Positions 1-9,081 of a stretch of 64,000 nt of DNA are shown here, one piece after another. Below the pieces are notes generated by a model that did not search any database, was not told the origin of the DNA, and saw only the letters and a list, made by a program, of their open reading frames with translations. Position 1 is the first letter of the stretch; each line of letters begins with the position of its first letter. Position numbers and translations under genes: made by a program. The stretch covers positions 62,001 to 126,000 of the forward strand of contig CAPN01000016.1 of NCBI GenBank assembly GCA_000333235.1. Reading direction: 5' to 3'. Source of the stretch: Pseudoalteromonas luteoviolacea B = ATCC 29581 (GTDB lineage Bacteria > Pseudomonadota > Gammaproteobacteria > Enterobacterales > Alteromonadaceae).

Positions 1-522
1 ATGGATGATCGGTAAATTAATCACCCCTACGATCGCTAAGATACATGCAGCACGTCCTGCTACTTTCTTATCTTCAAATGCGTGATAAAGCGAAATCACG
101 CCAAAATATAAAAATAATAAAATCAATTCTGATGTTAATCGAGCATCCCATACCCACCAGGCTCCCCACATTGGTTTACCCCAAGCAGCCCCCGTGATCA
201 GAGCTATCGCTGTCATGGCAGCCCCAACGGGTGCAATGGAAATTACAGCGAGTTCTGCATTACGGATCTGCCAAACTAACGCAACAATTGCGGCAATAGC
301 CATCGATGAATATGCGCCCATAGACAAAATAGCCGATGGCACATGAATGAAAATGATCCGATAACTGTCTTTTTGTTGATAGTCTGCTGGCGCAAAAGCC
401 AACCCCCAAACCCAACCGACCAGGATACAAACAATCGAGATCACTGCAAAATAGGGCAATAACGTATTACATAACTGGTATGCACGCTCTGCTTTTGCGT
501 ATGGATGTAACCATTTCCACAT
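1..522 (-). CDS. ccmC: CcmC, heme exporter/handling protein (3' end cut by window edge)
   Basis: Integral membrane protein of system I cytochrome c maturation; it presents heme to CcmE on the periplasmic side. The ATG lies at 522 and the reading frame runs open to base 1, so 174 codons of a protein normally about 240-250 residues long are present. The family signature is visible: the tryptophan-rich segment WGAWWVWDARLTSE that binds heme, several hydrophobic helices, and HVPSA near residue 75. It is followed upstream on the same strand by ccmB with one base between them, so it is part of a ccmABC operon. Identification is firm. Confidence 0.95.
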   Translation of the reverse strand, partial: MWKWLHPYAKAERAYQLCNTLLPYFAVISIVCILVGWVWGLAFAPADYQQKDSYRIIFIHVPSAILSMGAYSSMAIAAIVALVWQIRNAELAVISIAPVGAAMTAIALITGAAWGKPMWGAWWVWDARLTSELILLFLYFGVISLYHAFEDKKVAGRAACILAIVGVINLPIIH

Positions 523-523
523 A

Positions 524-1210
524 TTAACTTACACTCACTCTTAAAGCTGACGATATGGCAAACGGTGCACTCACTAATCCAATAGCTAACATGGCACCGA
601 GTATCGCTAATTGTCCCCCATAGGCTAGAGACATCATACTGGTGTCAATGGCAGACGTTGCGAAAATTAGTACGGGGATATAAAGCGGCAATACTAACAA
701 ACTCAATAGTAAGCCACCTTTTTGCAATCCAACGGTAAGACCGGCACCGATCCCCCCGATTAAACTTAATAAAGGTGTGCCAACAAGCAAGGTAAGCACG
801 GTTGCACCAAGTGCTTGTTGTTCTAGATTCATAAGAAGTGCAAACAATGGTGACAAAAGCACCATCGGCAAGCCTGAAATGGTCCAATGTGCAGCTACTT
901 TTGCTACCACACTGAGCGATAAAGGATAAGGCGATGCGATTAACTGCTCAAGTGAGCCATCTAGGTAATCTTCTTTAAACAATTTATCTAAACCGAGCAT
1001 GGTCGAGAGCAAGGCTGCGACCCAGATAATCCCTGGCGCCATCCGTGAAAGTAAAGCGGGCTCAGGTCCAATAGCGAGTGGAAATAAAGTGATAACTATC
1101 ACAAAGAAAAGTAGTGGATTAAAAATTTCAGCGCGTTGGCGAAACGCGAGTGTGACGTCTTTCGTATAAACGGCTTTAAAAAGTTGCCAGTAAGAATGTT
1201 GAGTATGCAT
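524..1210 (-). CDS. ccmB: CcmB, heme ABC transporter permease
   Basis: Membrane subunit of the CcmAB ATP-driven complex, which releases holo-CcmE from CcmC during c-type cytochrome assembly. The 228 residues match the usual family length. The protein is very hydrophobic, with about six helices, and carries the family segment FRQRAEIFNPLLFF near residue 23 plus LDKLFKEDYLDGSLEQL near residue 75. The ATG at 1210 shares its first base with the TAA stop of ccmA (TAATG), indicating translational coupling. The ccm operon abuts the che end of the flagellar cluster, as is common in Alteromonadales. Confidence 0.95.
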   Translation of the reverse strand: MHTQHSYWQLFKAVYTKDVTLAFRQRAEIFNPLLFFVIVITLFPLAIGPEPALLSRMAPGIIWVAALLSTMLGLDKLFKEDYLDGSLEQLIASPYPLSLSVVAKVAAHWTISGLPMVLLSPLFALLMNLEQQALGATVLTLLVGTPLLSLIGGIGAGLTVGLQKGGLLLSLLVLPLYIPVLIFATSAIDTSMMSLAYGGQLAILGAMLAIGLVSAPFAISSALRVSVS

Positions 1211-1830
1211 TATAATCGATACTCCAACACAAGCGTTTTTAGCTTAGCGAATTGGGCAGTGAGGTCTTGATGTGTCGTGAGCAAAATTGCACCACCACGC
1301 TCAAGGTGAATTTGAAACTGGGCTTGCAACTGAGCAACCCCTTTTTTATCAAGGGCTGTAAATGGTTCATCCAAAATCCACAGTTTCGCATTGTTCAACC
1401 ACAACCTTACCAATGCGACACGACGTTGTTGCCCTGCAGATAAAGTACGTACTGGCACATCTTCTAATCCAACCAAACCTAATTTAGCCAGTAGTTGCAT
1501 TGTTTGCCCTATGTCTTTAACCCCGTGGACCTGTTGCCAATGTTGTACATTCTCTATTGCACTTAGTTGAGGGTTGACACCTGACTTATGGCCTATAAAA
1601 AGTAAGTTTGCTGCAAACTCATCATAGTTCATTTGAGTATCGTCACCATTAAATGTCACAGCCCCTTCATCGGCTCGTGAAAAGCCTGCGATAATACGCA
1701 ATAAACTTGTTTTTCCTGCACCATTTGGGCCCTCAATTTGCATAATTTCACCGGCTTGCAGCGAAAAGCTCAACGACTCAAACAAACATCTTTCTTGTTT
1801 TATGCAAGTAACTGCTTTTATCTCAAGCAA
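1210..1830 (-). CDS. ccmA: CcmA, heme export ABC ATPase
   Basis: ATPase subunit of CcmAB in cytochrome c biogenesis. At 206 residues it has the usual length. Visible motifs are Walker A GPNGAGKTS near residue 35, the ABC signature LSAGQQRR near 130, Walker B LWILDEPF near 150 and the switch His in LLTTHQ. The start appears to be TTG at 1830: translation from there gives MLEIKAVTCI, the typical N-terminus of the family, and no upstream in-frame ATG is apparent. A weak purine stretch precedes it. It is the first gene of the ccmABC run and is divergent from the FliK-like gene. Confidence 0.93.
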   Translation of the reverse strand: MLEIKAVTCIKQERCLFESLSFSLQAGEIMQIEGPNGAGKTSLLRIIAGFSRADEGAVTFNGDDTQMNYDEFAANLLFIGHKSGVNPQLSAIENVQHWQQVHGVKDIGQTMQLLAKLGLVGLEDVPVRTLSAGQQRRVALVRLWLNNAKLWILDEPFTALDKKGVAQLQAQFQIHLERGGAILLTTHQDLTAQFAKLKTLVLEYRL

Positions 1831-1847
1831 ACTGACGATTCTCTATA

Positions 1848-1859
1848 CCCAAAATTGGG
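1848..1859. repeat. Perfect 12-bp palindrome in the ccmA/FliK-like divergent gap
   Basis: CCCAAAATTGGG reads the same on both strands and sits 18 bases upstream of the ccmA start, within the 103-bp divergent intergenic region 1831-1933. It could be an operator or a chance palindrome. A TATAGA element at 1843-1848 on the minus strand is a possible -10 for ccmA, but no good -35 is seen. No strong promoter for the plus-strand gene was recognised. Confidence 0.3.
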
Positions 1860-1933
1860 CGTTAGTCTAACATAATGGTAAGGTAATACGAATATTGTGC
1901 GTTCGACGATTAACGAAAATTTGATTTAAAATA

Positions 1934-4756
1934 ATGAATAAACTGCCAATTCCCCAATCGCAAAGCAACATTTCGCACAGCGTCAACCTTAGCGCTCAAT
2001 CTTCTCATTCGCCTAGAATAGAATTACCAATTGAGAATGTGTTCCAAGCTCGAAATATTGTCGCAAGTGAAAATACCATCCAAATGGATGTCCAAGTCGA
2101 AGGTCGTTGGCAAACATTACGCCTCGCGACAGGGGAACCAAAGCCGCAGCCATTTTCTCTAGAACAAGGCACAGTGAGTTTATCGAGTGATGGAAAAACA
2201 TTACAGATCCACAATGCAGCACAATCTGTTGTTATCACTGATTCTAAATGGATGTTAAAACTGTTTAGTTTAGCCATAACTGGCAGTGAATTATTTCCAA
2301 AACAAACCCCAGCGCAAATTTCTCAGGCTCACACATTGTTGCTTCCTAAATTAACCTTAGAAGTAAACATTGATAAACAATCATTACTGCTGCTGCAACA
2401 AGAAACAAAACTGGTCGCGAACTTAACACCACAATCGAGCGCTTTAAAAGTGGCCATCGTAAATCAATACGCCGATCTTATGCTCGATTTTGAGTTCCCC
2501 TATTCCGCACTAACACGTCAACTTAATAAACATGCTCAAACTGTTTTTATCAAAGCCATGCCAGCACAATTGTCTGTTAAGCTTGAAAACAATGGGCAAG
2601 CAAAAAATCTCACTTTGCCGCTTAATGAAGCGATGAAATTTGCACCTTCAAAAACATGGACACCGGCTAGTTTAAAGCCTTTTGCTCAAAGTATTAGTAT
2701 TTCTACACCAAGCCAGCAATTTGTCACTCATTTAAAGCACTCATTGCGATTGCAAAGCGTATCGACCCCTCTATCAACTTCGCTGCCAACACAAACTACG
2801 CAAACATTACTCCCCGTACTAGAGGGAAAAGAACTTTCACTGTCTGAACTCAAACATGCCGTTGGGTTAGCGATTGAACGTTATGTCAAAACACCTTTTG
2901 CAGGTCTCAAACACGCTATTGGCTCACATTTAATTCAAACAAAACACGCTTCGATGCACTTAGATAGCCAAAAAAATACTTTAACGAATAGAAACCCACT
3001 ACCCGTGTCGACTTGGCTTTCGCCAACAATGATGAAATCAGCGTTGCCAACGAGTTCTCAACATGATGCACCGATAAAGTATACGTTTGATCAGATGAGA
3101 GAGGTCGTCACACAAGCTCTAAAAGCAAATAATCATCCATTAACACTTCAACCACCTGGTAATAGTGCTGTAAAGGAAAAATCGCGTACACAGCAAAGTA
3201 GCGACGTTGCTGTTTACTCGGATAAAACGCGAACCCAAACGGGCGCCAACATAGAAAAAAGAACGACCGCGCAACCTAATGTGACATTAAGCGAAAATGC
3301 GCAAACACCATCAATCGATAAAGCCCCACCCTCTTATATCAGTCGTCGCGATTCGACACCAGCTACGTCAAATCTTCACGCTCCGCAGCCTGATCTATTG
3401 TTAAATAAAACGAAAATAGAACAACAAGATACTGAACACAAATCAGTGGTGAACACGCCCACATTGAAAAATCAACCTGACATTGTGAATGCTGGAAAGC
3501 CAATTCAGAAAATAAGCGAACAACCGCTTGAAAATAAAGAGCTCAAGATAACAAACACAGTCTCTGAATTAACAAAAACCGATGTTAAAACTATTAAGCA
3601 AAGTACAACACCTGCCGATAGCCAGACATCAAAAAACCTCTCGCTTAAAAGCCAGAATCACGCTCACACTTTAGAGCTATCCAAAACCAATACGCCAACA
3701 ACAAATACCGAAATCAGGGATGATTTAAACAAACATAAATACCATGTAAGCCGAGTCGCAACTCACCCTATTACAGTAAATGAAGTAGAAGTTCCAAACT
3801 CACCGTCACGATGGCATCCCCCTATGCGTGTACATCATGCATCTATTGAGTCTCGGATATCAATGCAACTAGGAAAGATAGAACAGCAATTACTAAACTT
3901 AACCTCGTCTTTCGAAAAGACGTCCTCTACAGCTAGTTCTATTCCTCAGGTAATTGAGGAGATAAAAACAAGCGCAAAGTCTCTTCCAATTGATCTACAA
4001 CGACTTGTTCATCAAGCATTTGATCGTATGATTGATGAGCGCTCTATTTCTGCACCAAACATTGCCCAACACATTCAGGCAATTAGCAATCAACAACCTT
4101 CAAGTCCTTTTTTGCAAGCATTAGATAAACTTTTGGTCACATTCCTAGCAGGTCCAAAAGCAGTTGCTCAGCTACCCACTAACGTAACGCCAGAGCAGCG
4201 AACAGAAGCTCTATTGCAAACACTATTACCTCAACAAAAAATCGCACAAGTGCAACAAGTCACCCAATTATTTATGCAGCAAACTGCACTAGAACAAATG
4301 GCAAGTGATGTTGGTAAAGTGCAAAACCAATTTGCTCAAGCTAACTTTCAATCACTAAACCAGCAGCAATCCAATGAACACAATTGGTTAGTGAATCTAC
4401 TTCTGCCCTTAAAGCAAAGCACTCAGGCTCATCAGACTGAACTACAAGTAGGCAAATATCAAAAACCTGCAAAAGGCAATTTACCAGAAAAAACCGTTTG
4501 GTTTGTTCGGCTAAATTTTGACCTACATCCTTATGGCAAACTTGCTGCTGCTGCCGAGCTTATGGATAACGCCGTTGATTGCGCTTTAATTGCAGATTGT
4601 AATGCTGTTGTCGCGCTGACAAGACCCCATCTAGAGAGCCTCAAAAACAAACTTGCCTCTCATGGATTACAAGTGGGCGGGATAACCCTCACTGAAAACC
4701 CCGAACGTGTTGCCCAATTTTATAGTAAGCACGCCATTGTTAATATTAAGGTTTAG
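1934..4756 (+). CDS. FliK-like protein (second hook-length-control-type protein)
   Basis: A 940-residue protein of low complexity, rich in Gln, Ser and Thr for most of its length, with no signal peptide. Only the last ~110 residues look folded. The segment VRLNFDLHPYGKLAAAAEL near residue 857, followed by a ~40-residue stretch ending HGLQVGGITL, resembles the C-terminal domain of FliK (Flg_hook family: LRLxPxxLGxV, then L...L...L...G). The canonical FliK lies elsewhere in the window, so this is a paralog. It is followed after two bases by a small FlhB-C-terminal-like gene, which supports a role in export switching. The N-terminal two thirds resemble nothing I recognise. The ATG at 1934 follows an A-rich leader. 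Confidence 0.6.
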   Translation: MNKLPIPQSQSNISHSVNLSAQSSHSPRIELPIENVFQARNIVASENTIQMDVQVEGRWQTLRLATGEPKPQPFSLEQGTVSLSSDGKTLQIHNAAQSVVITDSKWMLKLFSLAITGSELFPKQTPAQISQAHTLLLPKLTLEVNIDKQSLLLLQQETKLVANLTPQSSALKVAIVNQYADLMLDFEFPYSALTRQLNKHAQTVFIKAMPAQLSVKLENNGQAKNLTLPLNEAMKFAPSKTWTPASLKPFAQSISISTPSQQFVTHLKHSLRLQSVSTPLSTSLPTQTTQTLLPVLEGKELSLSELKHAVGLAIERYVKTPFAGLKHAIGSHLIQTKHASMHLDSQKNTLTNRNPLPVSTWLSPTMMKSALPTSSQHDAPIKYTFDQMREVVTQALKANNHPLTLQPPGNSAVKEKSRTQQSSDVAVYSDKTRTQTGANIEKRTTAQPNVTLSENAQTPSIDKAPPSYISRRDSTPATSNLHAPQPDLLLNKTKIEQQDTEHKSVVNTPTLKNQPDIVNAGKPIQKISEQPLENKELKITNTVSELTKTDVKTIKQSTTPADSQTSKNLSLKSQNHAHTLELSKTNTPTTNTEIRDDLNKHKYHVSRVATHPITVNEVEVPNSPSRWHPPMRVHHASIESRISMQLGKIEQQLLNLTSSFEKTSSTASSIPQVIEEIKTSAKSLPIDLQRLVHQAFDRMIDERSISAPNIAQHIQAISNQQPSSPFLQALDKLLVTFLAGPKAVAQLPTNVTPEQRTEALLQTLLPQQKIAQVQQVTQLFMQQTALEQMASDVGKVQNQFAQANFQSLNQQQSNEHNWLVNLLLPLKQSTQAHQTELQVGKYQKPAKGNLPEKTVWFVRLNFDLHPYGKLAAAAELMDNAVDCALIADCNAVVALTRPHLESLKNKLASHGLQVGGITLTENPERVAQFYSKHAIVNIKV

Positions 4757-4758
4757 AT

Positions 4759-5067
4759 ATGAGTGAAACATCATCGCAACGCTGTGCTATAGGTCTATTA
4801 TATGAAGCAGACAAAGCACCTGAAGTCGTGTCGAAAGGATTTGGAGAACTAGCTGAACAAATTGTCGCTTCAGCCAAAGAAAAAGGGATCTTAGTACATC
4901 AAGATGAACAACTTGTTGAAACCTTGAGTAAACTTAATTTACACGATGAAATTCCCAGGGAGCTCTATTACGTTATCGCTGAACTCATTGCGTTTTCGTA
5001 CGTCTTGCAAGGTAAGTTTCCGCCAGGTTGGCAAGGCTTAAAAGGCAAATTAGATGTTAGAGTTTAA
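4759..5067 (+). CDS. FhlB/FlhX-type protein: stand-alone FlhB C-terminal domain
   Basis: This 102-residue protein aligns by eye with the part of FlhB that follows its NPTH autocleavage site: CAIGLLYEADKAPEVVSKGFGELAEQI here corresponds to YSVALKYDTEKAGAPIVIAKGVDELAMQI in FlhB of the same window. It lacks the four transmembrane helices and the NPTH motif, so it looks like a pre-cut FlhB-CC fragment. Such proteins (FhlB/FlhX) are known in several flagellated bacteria and can in some cases stand in for the processed FlhB fragment. It starts two bases after the FliK-like stop, so the two are surely co-transcribed. The exact role here is inferred. Confidence 0.8.
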   Translation: MSETSSQRCAIGLLYEADKAPEVVSKGFGELAEQIVASAKEKGILVHQDEQLVETLSKLNLHDEIPRELYYVIAELIAFSYVLQGKFPPGWQGLKGKLDVRV

Positions 5068-5108
5068 ACAGGTTCAAACGTTAACCACTCTAGCCAAAAA
5101 AAGCTATT

Positions 5109-5552
5109 TCACCGATCTCCTGAGAATCTAGGTTTTACATGTAGCGTCATCAACAGCTCTGCCTCTGCTCTTGGTAATTCACATTCACGCATTACCTCCT
5201 CAATATCAGCACCAAGACCGATCATTTTAACAGCCCTAGAATAAATTTTCGCTTCAGGGTCGTCATATTGTTGCGCTGATATAGACTGAGACAGTTCATC
5301 TGCAGCCCTTTCACATGAAACGATCCGTTTACTCATATTAAGCAAACCAGCTCTTACTTCAGCGACTTCGCTACGCAATATCTGTAACTGTTGATGGGCC
5401 GAATCAAAGCGTTTGCTTTGTTCAACTAGCTTTTGATGCATTACGTCACTATTTTTCCTTGAAATAAAAAACAGACCCAAGCACACCAAACTCAGTGTGC
5501 AGGCCAAGACAGTAAGTGCTAAAAGCAGATAAAATAAGTAATTGTCGTTCAC
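5109..5552 (-). CDS. DUF2802-type membrane-anchored coiled-coil protein
   Basis: A 147-residue protein with one N-terminal membrane helix (residues ~6-30, leucine rich), then a predicted coiled coil to about residue 80, and a C-terminal helix-turn-helix-like segment (GLGADIEEVMRECELPRAEAELL) that ends the protein. This is the architecture of DUF2802 proteins regularly found as the last gene of the che operon in Alteromonadales and Pseudomonas. The start is GTG at 5552, one base after the cheW stop, with no clear ribosome binding site, which suggests coupling to cheW. Function is unknown. Confidence 0.75.
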   Translation of the reverse strand: MNDNYLFYLLLALTVLACTLSLVCLGLFFISRKNSDVMHQKLVEQSKRFDSAHQQLQILRSEVAEVRAGLLNMSKRIVSCERAADELSQSISAQQYDDPEAKIYSRAVKMIGLGADIEEVMRECELPRAEAELLMTLHVKPRFSGDR

Positions 5553-5553
5553 G

Positions 5554-6051
5554 TTAAATGTGGTTCAATTCGTCCCATTCATCATCAGTGAGTAATTTAT
5601 TGAGATCGACAAGAATTAGCAGCTCACCTTCACGGTTTGATACGCCTTGAATAAACTTCGCACTCTCTTCTGTGCCAATGTTTGGCGCGCTATCAATCTC
5701 GGAACTGCGCAGGTATACCACTTCGGCAACACTATCAACTAAGATACCGATCACTTGCTTTTCAGCCTCAATAATCACGATACGCGAATTATCGGTAACA
5801 TCGGCACTTGGCAAACCAAAACGAGCTCGAGTATCGATGACCGTTACTACATTACCGCGTAAGTTTATAATACCTAATACATAATCCGGCGCACCAGGTA
5901 CTGGGGCAATTTCAGTGTAACGTAACACCTCTTGAACTTGCATTACATTGATGCCGTAGGTTTCAGCTTCAAGCTTGTACGTCACCCACTGTAAAATTTC
6001 GTCATTACTATCTGCATTTTTATCTGCTGAAAGTAGTCTGTCTTGACCCAT
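5554..6051 (-). CDS. cheW: CheW, chemotaxis coupling protein
   Basis: Adaptor that joins CheA to chemoreceptors in polar signalling arrays. It has 165 residues, with a single CheW domain from about residue 22 to the end; typical segments are YGINVMQVQEVLRY, PGAPDYVLGIINLRGNVVTVIDTR and the final LILVDLNKLL. The ATG at 6051 has GGAG seven bases upstream. It is the penultimate gene of the che operon, after parP, from which it is separated by 44 bases. Confidence 0.93.
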   Translation of the reverse strand: MGQDRLLSADKNADSNDEILQWVTYKLEAETYGINVMQVQEVLRYTEIAPVPGAPDYVLGIINLRGNVVTVIDTRARFGLPSADVTDNSRIVIIEAEKQVIGILVDSVAEVVYLRSSEIDSAPNIGTEESAKFIQGVSNREGELLILVDLNKLLTDDEWDELNHI

Positions 6052-6095
6052 GGTAAAACTCCAAAGTACAATCTAGTAAACCTTTATCGAAAGCG

Positions 6096-6944
6096 CTACG
6101 CGTCACGGCTGTCTAAGCCTTTTTCCAATAAAGCAATTAAATTCTCTACATCAATTAAGGCACACATCTTTTCTTTTATCACACCCGCTAACCACGGTCG
6201 TTTTCCTGCTGATGTGCGCCACTTTACATCGTCTGGTTTCAACGTAATGTTGTTAACCAATTTCTCTGCAGACAAACCCCAATGACTATCACCTAACATA
6301 ATCAAGTATTGGTAACTTAACTTTTCTGCAAGATCGGGGGTGTATTTCTCGGGCATCACCCATCGAGCAGTATCGATTACACTGAGTTTTTGCTCGCGGT
6401 TAATCATTACACCTTTGAACCATTTCGGTTTCCCAAACAGCTGATTTATTTCACCTAACTGATGGATCCCTCCGAGTGCTTGTAACGGTACTGCAAGCGT
6501 CAGTCCAGCAACTTCAAAGAATAAAGCCTGAAATTCACCCTCTAAATAAGCCCTTTTCGTATCAACATCAATGTGTTCTTCTTGCTGTTCTTTGATGATA
6601 GTACTATTTTGCTGATTCTCAAGCTCTTTTATTGTCTCATGCGTTTCATCGAGTGCAATAATCGGCGTTTCTTCAAGCAACGCATCTGCAACAGGACGGG
6701 CTTTTTCTATTTCCTGGGGTTTTATTATTTGTTCTTCATGTAACAGGCTTTGTTCTACAATTGCTTGTTCAATTACTTCCGGTCTAACTTGCTCTAAAAG
6801 TTTTGCTACAGGTGATAACTCTGCGACCTGTGCTTTCTTTTGTTGCGCTTGTGACTCTGATAGTACACTTGGCTCTTCTTCACTCAAAAGTGAAGTTAAG
6901 TAGTGCTTCATCACTTGCTCATTGGCGAAAAGGTGTTTATTCAT
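6096..6944 (-). CDS. parP: ParP-like CheW-domain protein
   Basis: A 282-residue protein whose first ~130 residues are charged, Glu/Gln-rich and probably disordered, followed by a CheW-like domain (about 135-280) with YLEGEFQALFFEVAGLTLAVPL and KWFKGVMINREQKLSVIDTARWV. In vibrios a protein of this architecture next to parC, ParP, tethers chemotaxis arrays to the cell pole by binding ParC, CheA and receptors. Location between parC (4-bp gap) and cheW supports the same job here. It could instead be called simply a second CheW; the N-terminal extension and neighbours favour ParP. Confidence 0.8.
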   Translation of the reverse strand: MNKHLFANEQVMKHYLTSLLSEEEPSVLSESQAQQKKAQVAELSPVAKLLEQVRPEVIEQAIVEQSLLHEEQIIKPQEIEKARPVADALLEETPIIALDETHETIKELENQQNSTIIKEQQEEHIDVDTKRAYLEGEFQALFFEVAGLTLAVPLQALGGIHQLGEINQLFGKPKWFKGVMINREQKLSVIDTARWVMPEKYTPDLAEKLSYQYLIMLGDSHWGLSAEKLVNNITLKPDDVKWRTSAGKRPWLAGVIKEKMCALIDVENLIALLEKGLDSRDA

Positions 6945-6948
6945 CTCG

Positions 6949-7719
6949 CTAATCCAACTGCAATAAATGTTCTAGAAGGGCTTTATACGCATAAACCCCT
7001 CGTGATTTCGGACAATATTCAATTGGCACTTTTTGCGACAAACTTGCGTCCCTAAATTTAGTATCAACGGGAATAACACCTGGCCACACTTTATCCTCAT
7101 AGGTTTCAATCAACGATTTATATGCTTCTAATGAGGCTTTAGTTCGTTTGTCATACATGGTTGGAATGATGGTATAGTTATATTGTTTGCTTTGAGAGGT
7201 TTGCATCAGTTCCATTGTTCGCATCATCCGATCTAACCCTTTCAATGCGAGAAATTCGGTTTGAACTGGCACTAAAATTCGTTCACTGGCGGCCAATGCA
7301 TTGACCATTAAAACACCAAGGACTGGAGGACAATCTAAAATTGCATAATCATAATGTTCACTGATTTTTGCTAACGCTTTTTTCAGTACCAATCCCATCC
7401 CTGATTTATGTCCCATGCTTCTATCAAGTGTAGCAATCGCCATTGTTGCAGGTAAAATATCAAGATTTTCAATTGTCGAAGGACAAAGTGCCTGCAATAT
7501 TTCTTCGCTGGCCATTTGTGACCCACGGGCAAAGATATCATAGACACTCACTTCTAGTTGCTCAGAATCAATACCAAAATAATAAGTAAGTGATGCGTGA
7601 GGATCGGTATCAATGAGCAACACTCGTTTACCCTGAAGCGCAAGTATACCGCCTAGGCTAACTGTTGTGGTCGTTTTTCCTACTCCACCTTTTTGATTTG
7701 CTACAGTCCAAATCTTCAC
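6949..7719 (-). CDS. parC: ParC-like ParA-family ATPase
   Basis: MinD/ParA-type ATPase of 256 residues, with the deviant Walker A NQKGGVGKTTT near residue 8, the Walker A' region LLIDTDPHASLTYYFG and Walker B AILDCPPVLG. In polar flagellates a ParA homolog encoded inside the che operon (ParC in Vibrio) directs chemotaxis clusters to the pole; this is not the gyrase-type topoisomerase subunit also called ParC. The start is GTG at 7719, giving MKIWTVANQKGG, which matches the family N-terminus. The 127-bp gap to cheB is the widest inside the che operon; no promoter was recognised in it. Confidence 0.85.
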   Translation of the reverse strand: MKIWTVANQKGGVGKTTTTVSLGGILALQGKRVLLIDTDPHASLTYYFGIDSEQLEVSVYDIFARGSQMASEEILQALCPSTIENLDILPATMAIATLDRSMGHKSGMGLVLKKALAKISEHYDYAILDCPPVLGVLMVNALAASERILVPVQTEFLALKGLDRMMRTMELMQTSQSKQYNYTIIPTMYDKRTKASLEAYKSLIETYEDKVWPGVIPVDTKFRDASLSQKVPIEYCPKSRGVYAYKALLEHLLQLD

Positions 7720-7846
7720 GACGGTATTCTTAATTCCTTAATTTAGTTTCAAGTACTTTTACTTAGACCTGTCAGTACATTATCATCAATCAAAGTGAGT
7801 GTTTAGAGTGTAATGAAAATAATACTAGACAAGATTACTACGCTTT

Positions 7847-8992
7847 TTAGCAACCCACTTCTTTTGCAATCCGAGCTGCAAACTCTTGCAATGGTAAACT
7901 CTCTGTCGCTAAACCTGCATTCGCTACTGCCGCTGGCATACCGTACACAACGCATGTTTTTTCATCTTGAGCCCAAATTGTTGCACCTACTTGCTTCAAC
8001 ATTCGAGAGCCATCTCTACCGTCAGCCCCCATCCCGGTCAGTACAACCGCAAGCACATCACCATTATACGCTTTTGCTGCACTGGCGAACGTCACATCAA
8101 CACTTGGCTTGTACGTAATACGAGGACTGTCGTCTTCAAATACACGTAGCATTTTGCTACCACCTCGATTTTCAACCATCATTTGTTGACCACCTGGTGC
8201 CAAATAAGCGACCCCTGGTTGCAATCGCTCGCCATTTTCGGCTTCTTTTACTTTAATTTTGCACAACGTATTTAAGCGCTGCGCGAAAGCTGGCGTGAAT
8301 GCCGCTGGCATATGCTGAATTAACAAAATGGGGTGAGGAAAATGAGCTGGGAGTTGGGTAAGAATTGTTTGCAAAGCAACAGGGCCGCCCGTTGAGGTGC
8401 CAATTGCAACTAACTGATACTTTTTACCAGATGCCCGACTTAATGAGTGAGATCCTGAAACTGGAGACGACGACACAGTCGGTCTCGAAAAAGTTCTCTC
8501 TGGCTGACTTGCAGATGCTCTTGTATTTGAAGAAGAAAAAAGATTACTTTCGGTGTTATTAGAAAATGACGTTGGCCGAGTAATCCTCGGTAGTCTGCGA
8601 CGACCGATTTCTTTTACTTTATTTTGTAATGCTTTAATCGCATCTTCACTATTACGTGCAATATCTTCAAACTTCTTAGGCAAGAAATCTAAAGCGCCTG
8701 CATCTAAAGCATCTAATGTAGCACTCGCGCCTTCACGAGTGAGTGAAGAAAACATTAAGATCGGCGTTGGATTAGCCTGCATGATTTTTTTCACTGCGCT
8801 AATTCCATCGAGCACAGGCATCTCTACATCCATTGTAATTACATCAGGACGTAATTGAGCAGCTTTCTCGACTGCTTCTTGTCCATTAACAGCAAAATCA
8901 ATCACTTTAATCTCTGGATCTTGCTCCAATATTTCGGTGACTCTGCGGCGAAAAAAGCTTGAATCGTCTACTACTAATACTTTCACTGCCAT
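7847..8992 (-). CDS. cheB: CheB, chemotaxis response regulator methylesterase
   Basis: Removes methyl groups from chemoreceptors when phosphorylated by CheA. An N-terminal receiver domain ([12 protein letters not shown], then phospho-acceptor Asp in [10 protein letters not shown]) is joined by a Ser-rich linker (about residues 135-185) to the methylesterase domain, with the catalytic Ser in GTSTGG, His in IQHMP and Asp in [10 protein letters not shown] place the start at ATG 8992 ([10 protein letters not shown]). An in-frame ATG at 9043 would add 17 residues unlike the family and lacks a ribosome binding site. It lies between cheA and parC. Confidence 0.95.
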   Translation of the reverse strand: MAVKVLVVDDSSFFRRRVTEILEQDPEIKVIDFAVNGQEAVEKAAQLRPDVITMDVEMPVLDGISAVKKIMQANPTPILMFSSLTREGASATLDALDAGALDFLPKKFEDIARNSEDAIKALQNKVKEIGRRRLPRITRPTSFSNNTESNLFSSSNTRASASQPERTFSRPTVSSSPVSGSHSLSRASGKKYQLVAIGTSTGGPVALQTILTQLPAHFPHPILLIQHMPAAFTPAFAQRLNTLCKIKVKEAENGERLQPGVAYLAPGGQQMMVENRGGSKMLRVFEDDSPRITYKPSVDVTFASAAKAYNGDVLAVVLTGMGADGRDGSRMLKQVGATIWAQDEKTCVVYGMPAAVANAGLATESLPLQEFAARIAKEVGC

Positions 8993-9081
8993 CGGCTGCT
9001 CGTCTCTAAACTCAGATCTAAAAAGTGGTGCACAAGGCACCACATCAATACGTAACGCGTATTTCGTGGAGCACTATATTG

